Shown here: one piece after another, positions 28,364 to 37,080 of the stretch
Layout: each line of letters opens with the position of its first letter
How positions within the stretch are numbered: the first letter of the stretch is position 1
Assembly: GCF_040358985.1 (NCBI RefSeq)
Contig: NZ_CP132932.1
Location: forward strand, 1,364,001 to 1,428,000
Length of the DNA stretch: 64,000 nucleotides
Source: Tunturibacter empetritectus
GTDB lineage: Bacteria > Acidobacteriota > Terriglobia > Terriglobales > Acidobacteriaceae
Reading direction: 5' to 3'
The notes under the pieces: generated by a model
Told to the model about the DNA's origin: nothing
What the model saw: the letters and a program-made list of their open reading frames with translations, nothing else
The model's database searches: none
Program-made: the position numbers and the translations under genes

Positions 28364-28894
28364 ATGGCGCAGCACCAGCCAATCCGCAAAACCACCCCAC
28401 CCTCCGGGTCTGACATCCCCGGCGGCATCCCCGATAAGCTCTACTTTCGCATCGGTGAGGTCGCCAAACTCTGCGACGTCCCCGCCTATGTCCTGCGCTT
28501 CTGGGAGAGCGAGTTCCCTCAACTCAAGCCACACAAAGGCGGCACAGGCCAGCGGCTCTATCGCCGGCGAGACGTCGAGATGGCGCTCCGCATCAAGAGC
28601 CTCCTCTACAGTGAGGGCTACACCATCCCCGGCGCTCGTCAGGTCTTCAAAAGTGAACTCAGACATAGCGAGCCGCAACTGGCTCTCACCATCGAAGGCG
28701 CACCCACCAGCATCGACTCGCGCCAGCTCCGCAAACTGCACAAAGATCTTCGCGATCTCCATACTCTGCTCTCTAAATCACCAGCCCGTCCCACCGTACA
28801 CACGATCCGCGCTCCACGTACACCGAACACCCCGCGACGAACTCCGGAAAGGCTCTTCAACCTTCCACTCCTTCCCGAAGGGGACAAGAGTTGA
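28364..28894 (+). CDS. MerR-family transcriptional regulator
   Basis: From ATG 28364 (GGAG 8-9 nt upstream) the protein is 176 residues. The winged helix-turn-helix of the MerR family is clear: [30 protein letters not shown], then [33 protein letters not shown] coiled segment ([16 protein letters not shown]) would dimerise it. The short C-terminus has no metal-binding Cys pattern, so it is not a classic metal sensor. A Cys-rich small protein gene follows with overlapping start, suggesting an operon. Confidence 0.9.
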   Translation: MAQHQPIRKTTPPSGSDIPGGIPDKLYFRIGEVAKLCDVPAYVLRFWESEFPQLKPHKGGTGQRLYRRRDVEMALRIKSLLYSEGYTIPGARQVFKSELRHSEPQLALTIEGAPTSIDSRQLRKLHKDLRDLHTLLSKSPARPTVHTIRAPRTPNTPRRTPERLFNLPLLPEGDKS

Positions 28895-28896
28895 AG

Positions 28897-29274
28897 ATGA
28901 GATTCAACGAAAGCTACAAGGAAAGCTCTCGCCGCTGGCACTCCTCCCGCGATCGCGCCCCCTACCTCGGAACCGAGTCTCGCAACGGCGCTCCCATCCG
29001 TTGTCAGTTTTGCCCCGGTCAAAACTTCCGCCGCTCTAGCCTTCGCTCGCAAGACCTCACCGAAATACTCCTCATGCGCTATCCCGTCCGCTGCCTCCGC
29101 TGCAGTCAGCGCCAGATGGTCAGCTTCACCGTAGCCGGCATCTCCATCTCTTCCAGCATCAAAATAAAAAAAAGAGGCAGTCGACACAGCCTCCCTACCC
29201 AATGGAAAGACCCCTTCAAGGATAGAAGCGGCGATCAGCCGCGAGCCACTGTCTCGACGCCGCCCGATCGCTAG
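28897..29274 (+). CDS. Small basic zinc-finger-like protein
   Basis: The 125-residue protein begins at ATG 28897 (or TTG 28891) just 2 nt from the merR-type stop. It holds two Cys pairs, CQFCPGQ and CLRCSQRQ, about 28 residues apart, which could bind one zinc. The rest is basic and low complexity. No family is assigned. Co-transcription with the MerR regulator is likely. Confidence 0.6.
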   Translation: MRFNESYKESSRRWHSSRDRAPYLGTESRNGAPIRCQFCPGQNFRRSSLRSQDLTEILLMRYPVRCLRCSQRQMVSFTVAGISISSSIKIKKRGSRHSLPTQWKDPFKDRSGDQPRATVSTPPDR

Positions 29275-29278
29275 TTCC

Positions 29279-30214
29279 TCATAGTGAAATCCATCCCACA
29301 TGGATCGCCCATAGCGACAAGCTCGCCACCACAATCCAAAGCGTAATCCCCTGCACCATCGGCCTTACTCCAACTTCTTTCAATGTCTCCCGCGTAATGC
29401 CGGTCCCGATCAAAAACAGCACTACAGTCAAAGCAGCGCGCCCCAACCGGTTCAGAGCAGAAAACAAGGGCACAGCCTGCGGAATATACCGCGGCAGGTA
29501 ACTCGCCGCTACCGCCGCAAAGCAGAAGTACAGAATGAACCACGGCCATGGCACCTTCGCTTTGCTCTTCTTCAGCATCGCCGTAGCAATCGCCAGCGGC
29601 ACAATCCACAGTGCCCGCGCCAGCTTCACTGTCGTCCCCACAGCCAGCGCCGTAGGTCCATACTTAGCACCTGCGCCCACCACCGAACTGGTGTCATGAA
29701 TCGCCAGCGCCGACCACAGCCCAAACTGCGTTTGCGAAAAGTTCAGCAGATGTCCAATCAATGGAAACAGCAGCAGCGCTACCGAGTTCAGCACAAACAC
29801 AGTACCCAGCGAAACAGCCATCTCCTCCTCATTCGCATTCAGCACCGGCCCCATCGCCGCAATCGCGCTCCCTCCGCAGATCGCCGTCCCGAAGCTGATC
29901 AGCAGCGACTGTGTCTTCCCCACCTGCAGCAACTTGCCCAGAGCGACACCCAGCGCCAGCGCAAACGTAATGCTGATCGCCGTATACAAGAACCCCGATG
30001 CCCCGGCGTGCACTACTTCCTTCAAATTCATCCCAAATCCCAGGCAGACCACCGCAGCCTGCAGCAGAAACTTTGAAAGATTCCGACCTTCCCCATGAAA
30101 TGTATGCACCGTACTCAGGCCAAACGCGAGCCCCGCAGCCAACGCAAGCGGAGGCCCGATCAGCCCGCTCGCCGAAATGATAATTCCGATATAAAAGAGG
30201 TTCTTCTTCCACAT
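29279..30214 (-). CDS. yeiH: YeiH-family putative sulfate exporter
   Basis: The 311-residue protein has about 10 membrane helices and matches the PF03601 family: GLAFGLSTVHTFHG, GFGMNLKEVVHAG, SFGTAICGGSAIAAMGPV and IHDTSSVVGAGAKYG with the conserved HD. The family is annotated as sulfate exporters because some members are linked to taurine or sulfonate degradation; the E. coli gene sits next to the LysR-type regulator gene yeiE, as here. Transport direction and substrate are not proven. A 27-bp palindrome lies immediately before the start. Confidence 0.88.
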   Translation of the reverse strand: MWKKNLFYIGIIISASGLIGPPLALAAGLAFGLSTVHTFHGEGRNLSKFLLQAAVVCLGFGMNLKEVVHAGASGFLYTAISITFALALGVALGKLLQVGKTQSLLISFGTAICGGSAIAAMGPVLNANEEEMAVSLGTVFVLNSVALLLFPLIGHLLNFSQTQFGLWSALAIHDTSSVVGAGAKYGPTALAVGTTVKLARALWIVPLAIATAMLKKSKAKVPWPWFILYFCFAAVAASYLPRYIPQAVPLFSALNRLGRAALTVVLFLIGTGITRETLKEVGVRPMVQGITLWIVVASLSLWAIHVGWISL

Positions 30215-30263
30215 GCTTAAAGCATGCGCGTGCCTGTCTACCCAGTCGAGAAGTACTTTCCAA

Positions 30264-30290
30264 TTGGTGATAAGTATTACTTATCGCCAA
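30264..30290 (-). promoter_or_regulatory. Near-perfect 27-bp palindrome upstream of yeiH, candidate LysR-type operator
   Basis: The sequence TTGGTGATAAGTATTACTTATCGCCAA is symmetric except for one position per arm, with ATAAG and CTTAT around TATTA. It sits between the lysR stop (30297) and the yeiH start (30214), so it can control yeiH separately from lysR. A TTA-rich dyad of this kind fits a LysR-type regulator box. Confidence 0.7.
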
Positions 30291-30296
30291 CATTAT

Positions 30297-31223
30297 CTAG
30301 CGAACGTCAATCGCTCCCACGGCGAATCCCTGAAACGCAGCCGCTGCCCCCGTCAATTCGGTACCAGCCAGCCAAACGAAGCTAAAGTCCCGCCGAATCT
30401 CCAGCCCCTTAACCGCAACGACCTTTACCGCTCCCAGCCGCAAGACCTTTCCCAGCGCCCAACGCGAAACAAACCCCACACCCAGCTCTGCCTCCACGCC
30501 CGAAATAATCGCTTCGGTCGAATCCAACTCCACCGCAACCTGCAAGGACCGCAGCGGCAGCCCCATCTTCTTCAAGGCCCGCTCCACCACCCGCCGCGAT
30601 CCTGACCCGCGCTCTCTCAATAACAGCGGCACCTTCGTCAACTCCGCCACCTCAATCGCTCCGCCTTTGCGCAACACCCACGCATGATTCGGACTAGCAA
30701 TCAGCACCATCTCGTCCTGCACCATGCGCTCAGTCTTCACATCCCGCCGCATCGCTGGCCCCTCAATAATCCCCAGCGCAACCTTCTTCTCCGCCACCGC
30801 CTCCACAATCTGTTCTGTATTCCCACTCACCAGGGAAAGCTTCACCTGCGAATGCTGCTTCAAGAACGCTCCAAGGATCCGCGGTAAAAGATATTGAGCC
30901 ACCGTCGTCGATGCACCAAGCTTCAACGGACCCGCAGCCTCGTGATTCAACATGGCCAGCGCCCGCCTCGCCTCCACCATCGTCTCCGCAGCCGCATTCG
31001 CATACCCCAGTAGTACTCGCCCTGCTTCGGTCAGCGAGATCTGGCTCCCATGCCCTGCGCCTCTCGCACGGTCGAACAACTGCACTCCAACCTCCTCCTC
31101 CAGCGCATGCACATGCTGACTCACCGCCGGCTGGCTCAGATGCAACACCTCCGCCGCCTTGCGAAAGCTCAACTCCTCCGCCACCGCCCGAAACACCCGC
31201 AACCGAAAGTTCTCCAAACCCAC
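30297..31223 (-). CDS. LysR-family transcriptional regulator
   Basis: The 308-residue protein has the N-terminal winged helix-turn-helix of LysR regulators (FRVFRAVAEELSFRKAAEVLHLSQPAVSQHVHALEEEVGVQLFDR). A periplasmic-binding-like effector domain follows, with KLGASTTVAQYLLPRILGAF near residues 97-116. The gene is upstream of yeiH on the same strand, resembling the E. coli yeiE-yeiH arrangement and CysB/CbbR-like regulators; it is divergent from murJ. It likely controls yeiH through the palindrome in between. Confidence 0.92.
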   Translation of the reverse strand: MGLENFRLRVFRAVAEELSFRKAAEVLHLSQPAVSQHVHALEEEVGVQLFDRARGAGHGSQISLTEAGRVLLGYANAAAETMVEARRALAMLNHEAAGPLKLGASTTVAQYLLPRILGAFLKQHSQVKLSLVSGNTEQIVEAVAEKKVALGIIEGPAMRRDVKTERMVQDEMVLIASPNHAWVLRKGGAIEVAELTKVPLLLRERGSGSRRVVERALKKMGLPLRSLQVAVELDSTEAIISGVEAELGVGFVSRWALGKVLRLGAVKVVAVKGLEIRRDFSFVWLAGTELTGAAAAFQGFAVGAIDVR

Positions 31224-31288
31224 TCCTCACCACGAACCAGACCCGCCACCCATCAGCATAAGCCCACCCGATAAAATCAACTCAACCC

Positions 31289-32938
31289 GTGTCCATCAAC
31301 GAAGATCCCAACCCGGCCGTCAACCCTCTCGAATCCGCTACCATCGAGCCCCTCATCGCCCCTGGCATCGAACGCAACCCTCGCCGCAGCCTCTTCGCTC
31401 TCCTCCACCCCTCCTCGTCGCAGAGCGCCTTCTCCGCCACGCTCCTCCTCATGCTCTCCACCCTCCTCTCCGGAGTCCTCGGCCTCATCCGCACCAAGTA
31501 CATCAACCGCATCTTCGGAGCCAGCCCCGAAACCGACGCCTACAACGCCGCCTTTCAGCTACCCGACATGCTCGCCTACTTCCTCGTCGGCGGGGTCGTC
31601 TCCATCTCGCTCGTCACCATCCTCAGTCGCTACCGGGCGCAAAACGACGAAGCAGGCGCAGACCGCGCACTCTCCATCATCCTCAACGCCATGGCCGCCG
31701 TGCTTCTCCTCGGCATCGTCATCGCGGAGATCTTCGCCCCCTATTACACCCACATCGCCTTCCGCGGCTTCGATCCCCATCGCGCCGCCCTCTGCACCGC
31801 ACTCACCCGCCTCCTGCTCCCCGCGCAGTTCTTCTTCTTCCTCGGCGGAGTCTTAGGCTCCCGCCTCCTTGTCCGAAAGATCTTTCTCTACCAGGCCATC
31901 AGCCCGCTCATCTATAACGCCGGCATCATCGTCGGAGCTATCTTCCTCCACCAACGCTTCGGCATCTACTCTCTTGCCATCGGAGTGCTAGCCGGAGTCA
32001 TCCTTGGCCCAGCCGCACTCAATCTCTACGGAGCCTTCCACGGCGGCCTCCGCTATCACCCCATCCTCAACCTCCGCCACCCAGCCTTCCTCGAATGGCT
32101 GCGACTCACCCTCCCTCTCATGATCGGCGTCTCCCTCGTCACCGCCGACAAGTGGATACTCAGCTACTTCGCCTCAAATGACGTAGGCGGCATCAGCCTC
32201 CTCACCGTAGCCAAGACGCTCTTCACCGCTCCCATGGGTATCCTCGGCCAAGCCGCAGGAGCAGCCTCGCTCCCCTTCTTCTCCGCCCTCTACAGCCAGA
32301 GTCGATTCGACGACTTCGCCAACGCCGTCAACCGCTCCGTCTCCCGAGTTCTAGCCGCATCCTTCCTCCTCGGAGCGTGGATGATCGCCCTCGCCAACCC
32401 AATCGTCGATCTCTTCCGCGGCGGCTCCTTCACGCCAGAAGATGCCCGCGCCACTGCGCTCTACTTCACTCTCTTCACCCTCTCCATTGCTTTTTGGGCC
32501 GCTCAGGGAATCTACGCCCGCTCCTTCTACGCCGCCGGCAACACCATAACGCCCGCCACCGCTGGGTGGATCGTCACCCTCGTCTCCATCCCCATCTACG
32601 CGCTTCTCTTTCACACCCTCGGACTCAAAGGCCTCACCATCGCCTCCGACATCGGTATCGTGATTCAAACCCTGACGCTGGCCATCCTCCTCAACCACCG
32701 CAAACTGGTCCGTCTCTCTGGACTCGAACTCCGCGAATTAGCCGGCGCACTTCTCGCCGCCATCATCAGCTTTGCCGGAGCAGCCGTCGTCGTCCATCTC
32801 ATCCCCCTCCACCACAGCCACCTTCGCGATCTCATGATCATTGCCGCCGCCACCGCAGTCTGGGCCGCGTTCTCAATCGCAACCCTCCATCTAACCGGCT
32901 CAAAGCTCCTGCATCAAATCCGCTCCCGCATAGCCTAA
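31289..32938 (+). CDS. murJ: Lipid II flippase MurJ
   Basis: The 549-residue polytopic protein belongs to the MOP exporter superfamily. MurJ hallmarks are visible: SGVLGLIRTKYINRIFGASPETDAYNAAFQLPDML (helix 1, conserved Arg) and PAQFFFFLGGVLGSRLLVRK. Further on come GAASLPFFSALY, FRGGSFTPEDARATA and ARSFYAAGNTITP. It flips lipid II for peptidoglycan synthesis. The frame opens with GTG at 31289; no good ATG is closer. It is divergent from the LysR-type gene, and repeat R8 follows. Confidence 0.95.
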   Translation: MSINEDPNPAVNPLESATIEPLIAPGIERNPRRSLFALLHPSSSQSAFSATLLLMLSTLLSGVLGLIRTKYINRIFGASPETDAYNAAFQLPDMLAYFLVGGVVSISLVTILSRYRAQNDEAGADRALSIILNAMAAVLLLGIVIAEIFAPYYTHIAFRGFDPHRAALCTALTRLLLPAQFFFFLGGVLGSRLLVRKIFLYQAISPLIYNAGIIVGAIFLHQRFGIYSLAIGVLAGVILGPAALNLYGAFHGGLRYHPILNLRHPAFLEWLRLTLPLMIGVSLVTADKWILSYFASNDVGGISLLTVAKTLFTAPMGILGQAAGAASLPFFSALYSQSRFDDFANAVNRSVSRVLAASFLLGAWMIALANPIVDLFRGGSFTPEDARATALYFTLFTLSIAFWAAQGIYARSFYAAGNTITPATAGWIVTLVSIPIYALLFHTLGLKGLTIASDIGIVIQTLTLAILLNHRKLVRLSGLELRELAGALLAAIISFAGAAVVVHLIPLHHSHLRDLMIIAAATAVWAAFSIATLHLTGSKLLHQIRSRIA

Positions 32939-32951
32939 GCCACGCGCACTC

Positions 32952-33059
32952 CCAACCAACAGGAGGGGATCTCTCCTCCGAGCAACGCGAGGACCAGGCG
33001 AAGCGGTACACAAGTCACGAAGTGACCGCCTCCCGCGCAGGGAGCCCGTCCGGCAGGAC
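32952..33059 (+). repeat. Dispersed palindromic repeat, copy R8 (short form)
   Basis: The GCAACGCGAGGACC module is followed by the GTCACGAAGTGAC core and the terminal GTCCGGCAGGAC. It lies between convergent murJ and iscX. Confidence 0.85.
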
Positions 33060-33066
33060 AAACCCC

Positions 33067-33282
33067 TTACTTAGCATCCTCATACTCTTCATTCCAAGCC
33101 GTCTGAATCGCCTCCAGAATCCCCTCACTCGACTTCGCGGGATCGCCGACAAATCCCGGCAGCCCCGTCACATACTTGTGCAGATCCGTAAACCGCACCG
33201 AATAGGGCTCGATCTCCGGATACTTCTCCTGCAACTGAATCCCAATCTCTTCCGCATCTGTCCAATCAAACTCAAAAGCCAT
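33067..33282 (-). CDS. iscX: Fe-S assembly protein IscX
   Basis: From ATG 33282 (GGGGGA 6 nt upstream) the protein is 71 residues. Acidic residues and the pattern FDWTDAEEIGIQLQEKYPEIEP, VRFTDLHKYV and ILEAIQTAWNEE are typical of IscX (YfhJ), an iron-binding adaptor that competes with frataxin for cysteine desulfurase IscS. It is the last gene of the isc set, here separated from fdx by a nuclease-like gene on the other strand. Confidence 0.92.
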   Translation of the reverse strand: MAFEFDWTDAEEIGIQLQEKYPEIEPYSVRFTDLHKYVTGLPGFVGDPAKSSEGILEAIQTAWNEEYEDAK

Positions 33283-33361
33283 AGCATCCCCCAAATAAAC
33301 TAATCTCAAGCGGCAAAGAACCGTCTCATCGAAAGACTACAAGAAAACCTGCCACAGTTTT

Positions 33362-34450
33362 ATGACGCATAACCACCAACCCGCTTCAATCCCCTGGTCC
33401 GCCTCCCTGCTGCGCCGCGACCTGAACGCCCGCGCCCAGCACCTCGCCGTCACAAGCAATCTTCTGCACGAGCAAACCACCGGCTCCGAGCCCAGCATCC
33501 TCTTCGGCCATGAAGACAAGGCAGAGCAAGCCCGTCACGGCAACTTCCATCCCGCCAGCTACGCCGCCATCTGCGCCAACCCAGCCTGGTCCCGTCGCCT
33601 CACCAAAGCCCACACCGCCCACCGCCGCGTTCGCGCACACGCTGACTGGCAGTGGAAGGAGCTCGACTGCGCCAACAGCTCCGACGCTCTCCTAATGAAC
33701 ATTTTTTGCCACCCGGGAATCTTCTCTAACGGCCACCTCACCCCCGCCGTTGCGAATCTTCTTGGCGTCCCCGCCGAAACTCAACCCAACTTCGGAATTC
33801 ATCCCGGCATTCCGCTGAAAAAATCTCCTGCCAGTCGAAAGAAAACAGCCCACATCATCTATCAACAAGAATCGACCGCATCACTCTTCAACGACGCCGA
33901 CATCCTCACAAATTCGCCACAAACGGAAGAGCAGCAGCATCTCAAAGACCGCACCGAGATCGATCTCCAACTTGGCAAACTCTTTGTCGAAGCCAAGCTC
34001 ACCGAATCCAACTTCCAAACCGCCAGCCCGCGCCTCATCGAGCGCTACCGCGATCTCGAAACAATCTTCGCCATCGAACGCCTGCCCCACAAAATCATCG
34101 CTCCATCACCACACCCATCAGCAGAGGACTTCTCCGACCTTGAAGAGCGATCGCCCAATCCACCCTCACCAATCCCGACGTCTGCGCGTTCACGCACTGT
34201 CATCCAGGGCTACCAACTCATCCGCAACGTCCTCGCCGCCTTCGCGTCCAACGCATCCTTCTGCGTCCTCTGCGACGCTCGCCGCCACGACCTCGTCGAA
34301 ACCTGGTACTCCATTCTCTCCGCTGTCCATCACCCCAACTTCACCTGGCGACTGAAGCTCCTGACATGGCAGGAACTGACATCCGTCCTCCCCGAAGACC
34401 TGCAACAATTCCTCGAAGCAAAGTACGGAATTCTTCCAGCGAAACCATAG
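33362..34450 (+). CDS. PGN_0703-like PD-(D/E)XK putative nuclease
   Basis: The 362-residue protein has a candidate nuclease core near residues 198-214: EIDLQLGKLFVEAKLTE, with Asp and the EAK pair matching the D-(x)n-(D/E)xK pattern. Upstream features FGHEDKAEQA and SSDALLMNIFCHPG resemble the PGN_0703-type putative restriction endonuclease group. Later segments (VIQGYQLIRNVLAAF, FCVLCDARRHDLVETW) fit the same family. No methyltransferase is adjacent. It lies on the opposite strand between fdx and iscX, so it looks like an insertion in the isc cluster. No good ribosome binding site is seen. Confidence 0.65.
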   Translation: MTHNHQPASIPWSASLLRRDLNARAQHLAVTSNLLHEQTTGSEPSILFGHEDKAEQARHGNFHPASYAAICANPAWSRRLTKAHTAHRRVRAHADWQWKELDCANSSDALLMNIFCHPGIFSNGHLTPAVANLLGVPAETQPNFGIHPGIPLKKSPASRKKTAHIIYQQESTASLFNDADILTNSPQTEEQQHLKDRTEIDLQLGKLFVEAKLTESNFQTASPRLIERYRDLETIFAIERLPHKIIAPSPHPSAEDFSDLEERSPNPPSPIPTSARSRTVIQGYQLIRNVLAAFASNASFCVLCDARRHDLVETWYSILSAVHHPNFTWRLKLLTWQELTSVLPEDLQQFLEAKYGILPAKP

Positions 34451-34465
34451 ACCAGGAGACCAGGC

Positions 34466-34900
34466 TTAAGCTCCCGGCCCGTGGCTAGGCTTACCCTCCT
34501 GCACATAGTTCCGATTCCACTTCGGAATCTCCACGACATATGTTCCCGGCTTCTCAATCACCGCCTGGCATCCCAGCCGCGAGTTCAACTGAATATCCGC
34601 CGCCGTCTCCATCCGGTCCAACTCCAGATCCTCCGCCTCGCTAATCCCCTGCGCGCCTTCCTTCACGTGGAGATGGCACGTCGTACAAGCGCAAACTCCG
34701 CCACACGCGTGATCCAAAAAGATGTCATAGTTCTCCGCTACATCCAGAAACGACATCGGCAGGCCGTGCCCTTCGTAGGGCAGCGTATCGAACGGGAACT
34801 CCACCGTTCTGCCCTCAGGCAAAAACGTCACGCGAACCATCCCGTCGCCCGCAGGCTTCGACAGATCCACAGCTTCAGCAACCTTCTTCGTCTCACTCAT
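34466..34900 (-). CDS. fdx: ISC-type 2Fe-2S ferredoxin
   Basis: The 144-residue protein carries the vertebrate-type ferredoxin motif CGGVCACTTC (CxxxxCxCxxC pattern) at about residues 66-75 and a fourth Cys at RLGCQ near residue 110. Other motifs are LDVAENYDIFLDHACG and IQLNSRLGC. Fdx supplies electrons for Fe-S cluster assembly with IscS-IscU. A short N-terminal extension of about 20 residues is unusual but tolerated. It starts 3 nt after the hscA stop, indicating an operon. Confidence 0.92.
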   Translation of the reverse strand: MSETKKVAEAVDLSKPAGDGMVRVTFLPEGRTVEFPFDTLPYEGHGLPMSFLDVAENYDIFLDHACGGVCACTTCHLHVKEGAQGISEAEDLELDRMETAADIQLNSRLGCQAVIEKPGTYVVEIPKWNRNYVQEGKPSHGPGA

Positions 34901-34903
34901 TAT

Positions 34904-36973
34904 TCAGTCTTCCGTCGACTCTCCGGCCGTAGCCTCATCCTTAACTGATTCCTCAATCTTTGTCGCCTCAACATCCGCGTCCGAACGCGAACTGCTCACC
35001 TGCGCCTTCGCAAAGGGGTGAGGAGCCGTCGGTCCTTCTCCCATGCTCTCACCCGCCGCCTCCATCGTCTTGCCCTCAATCGCGCCCGACACCGCGTTAT
35101 CCATCATCAACTCCGCAAACCTCCGCGTCGCCTTATCCAGCCGCTCGATTCCCGCTCGAATGTCTTTATAGTTTCTGCCCTGCACAGCCGCCTCTAAAAA
35201 CGACGCCTGTTCCTCAATCTTCTCTATCTCCACACTCGTCAACATCTGCCACGCAGCATGGCTCTTGCCCTTCTTCACCGCACTTAGAATCGTCTCAGCC
35301 TCATTCTTCGCCTCGATCGTCTGCCGCTCCTGAATATCTGTCTCGGCGTTATCGAACGAGTCCAGAATCATCGTCTCTACCTGCTCATCTGTAAGCCCAT
35401 ACGTCGGCTTCACCTCGACCTCAGCCTCCTTGCCGCTTCTCTGCTCCCGCGCACTCACGTGCAGAATCCCGTTCGCATCGATCAGAAACTTCACCTCGAT
35501 GCGCGGCAGCCCCGCCACCATCGGCGGAATCCCCTTCAGATCAAAGCGCGCCAGCGACCGGCAATCCTTCGCCAACTCCCGCTCTCCCTGCACCACGTGG
35601 ATCGCAACATTCGTCTGTCCATCCACGCCCGTCGTAAAGTGCTCCGTCGCACTCGCCGGAATCGTCGAGTTCCGTTGAATAATCTTTGCCACCACGCCAC
35701 CCAGCGCCTCAATCCCCAGCGACAACGGAGTCACATCCAGCAGCAACAGATCCTCAAGCCCCGATCCCGACACAGCCCCACCAGCAAGAATCTGCGCCTG
35801 CACCGCGGCCCCCAGCGCCACCACCTCATCCGGATTCAACTCCGTATGCGGCTTCTTCCCACGAGCACCCATCTCAAACAAATCATCCACCAGCGCCCGC
35901 ACCGCAGGAATTCGCGTCGACCCGCCCACCAGCACCACCTCATCGATCTGCGCCGCGTTCAACCCAGCGTCTTTCAAAGCCTGCCTGCAAGGTCCAGCTG
36001 TCCGCGCAATCACGTCGGCAATCAAGCCTTCAAACTGCTCTCGCGAGATCTGCCGCTGATACCTCTTCGCGGGCTTCCCATCGACCGGCGGCAGCTCAAC
36101 ATTCAACGTCGCATTCTTCGCACTCGAAAGCAGAATCTTCGCCTCGATCACAGCCTTGCGCACCGCCTGCACCGCTTCACCATTCCCGCGAACATCCACA
36201 CCCAGATCCCCGGCAATATCATCCAGCGCAATCGCAATCATCAGGCTGTCGATATCGTCCCCACCCAGGTGCGTATCCCCACCCGTCGCCACCACCTCAA
36301 AGATCCCCTCATGCAGCTTCAAAATTGAAACGTCAAATGTCCCGCCGCCAAAGTCATACACCGCAATCAGCCGGTCATCCCCATTGGCGCTCTCGGCAGT
36401 TTTCTTATCCAGCCCATAAGCCAGCGCCGCAGCTGTAGGCTCGTTCACCAGACGCAGCACCTCCAGCCCGGCAATCCGTCCCGCATCCTTCGTAGCCTGA
36501 CGCTGCGCATCATTGAAGTAAGCCGGAACCGTAATCACCGCCTTCGTCACCGGCCCGCCAAAAAACCTCTCCGCATTCTTCTTCAGCTGCTGCAGCACAT
36601 AAGCCGAGATCTCCGGCGGCGTCAGCATCAACCCGGCCACACTCACCTTCAGCACCTCACCCGGCCTCAAACCCTCCGCCAGCTTGAACGGAAACAGCTT
36701 CAGCTCCCCCTGCACATCCTCAATATCCCTGCCCATCAGCCGCTTAGCCGAGTACACCGCGCTCGCCGAGTCCGCCATCAACGTCCCCCGAGCCGCATTC
36801 CCCACCATCACCCCGCTATCGGTCCACGCCACCACCGACGGCACCAGGCGCTCACCGTCCTCGCCGGGGATCACCACCGGCGCACCATCCTCCATATATG
36901 CCACCAGGGAGTTCGTCGTACCCAGGTCTATCCCGACAACACGCCCGATCCCTACAACCCGCTCCTCCGCCAT
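34904..36973 (-). CDS. hscA: Fe-S assembly Hsp70-class chaperone HscA
   Basis: The 689-residue Hsp70-type ATPase opens with RVVGIDLGTTNSLVAYMEDG. It includes QATKDAGRIAGLEVLRLVNEPTAAALAYG, VYDFGGGTFDVSIL, VVLVGGSTRIPAV and a substrate-binding domain. Location next to fdx, plus the lack of a typical DnaK Gly/Met tail, indicates HscA, which with HscB releases clusters from IscU. The C-terminal tail is longer than in E. coli HscA and is Glu/Ser-rich. The gene starts an hscA-fdx pair and is divergent from the AraC regulator. Confidence 0.93.
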   Translation of the reverse strand: MAEERVVGIGRVVGIDLGTTNSLVAYMEDGAPVVIPGEDGERLVPSVVAWTDSGVMVGNAARGTLMADSASAVYSAKRLMGRDIEDVQGELKLFPFKLAEGLRPGEVLKVSVAGLMLTPPEISAYVLQQLKKNAERFFGGPVTKAVITVPAYFNDAQRQATKDAGRIAGLEVLRLVNEPTAAALAYGLDKKTAESANGDDRLIAVYDFGGGTFDVSILKLHEGIFEVVATGGDTHLGGDDIDSLMIAIALDDIAGDLGVDVRGNGEAVQAVRKAVIEAKILLSSAKNATLNVELPPVDGKPAKRYQRQISREQFEGLIADVIARTAGPCRQALKDAGLNAAQIDEVVLVGGSTRIPAVRALVDDLFEMGARGKKPHTELNPDEVVALGAAVQAQILAGGAVSGSGLEDLLLLDVTPLSLGIEALGGVVAKIIQRNSTIPASATEHFTTGVDGQTNVAIHVVQGERELAKDCRSLARFDLKGIPPMVAGLPRIEVKFLIDANGILHVSAREQRSGKEAEVEVKPTYGLTDEQVETMILDSFDNAETDIQERQTIEAKNEAETILSAVKKGKSHAAWQMLTSVEIEKIEEQASFLEAAVQGRNYKDIRAGIERLDKATRRFAELMMDNAVSGAIEGKTMEAAGESMGEGPTAPHPFAKAQVSSSRSDADVEATKIEESVKDEATAGESTED

Positions 36974-37080
36974 CGCTTCAAATCCCCTATTCGTCCATCT
37001 TCTATTGTCCTACAATCGCATCACCGGCAGAGCCACCCACGGCCATCTCCTTCAGATGACTCACAACTCGAGACAGATGC

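Noticed and set aside
35459..36438. Long open frames opposite hscA
   Set aside because: Arg/His/Pro-rich shadow translations in the two other frames of a confirmed Hsp70 gene.
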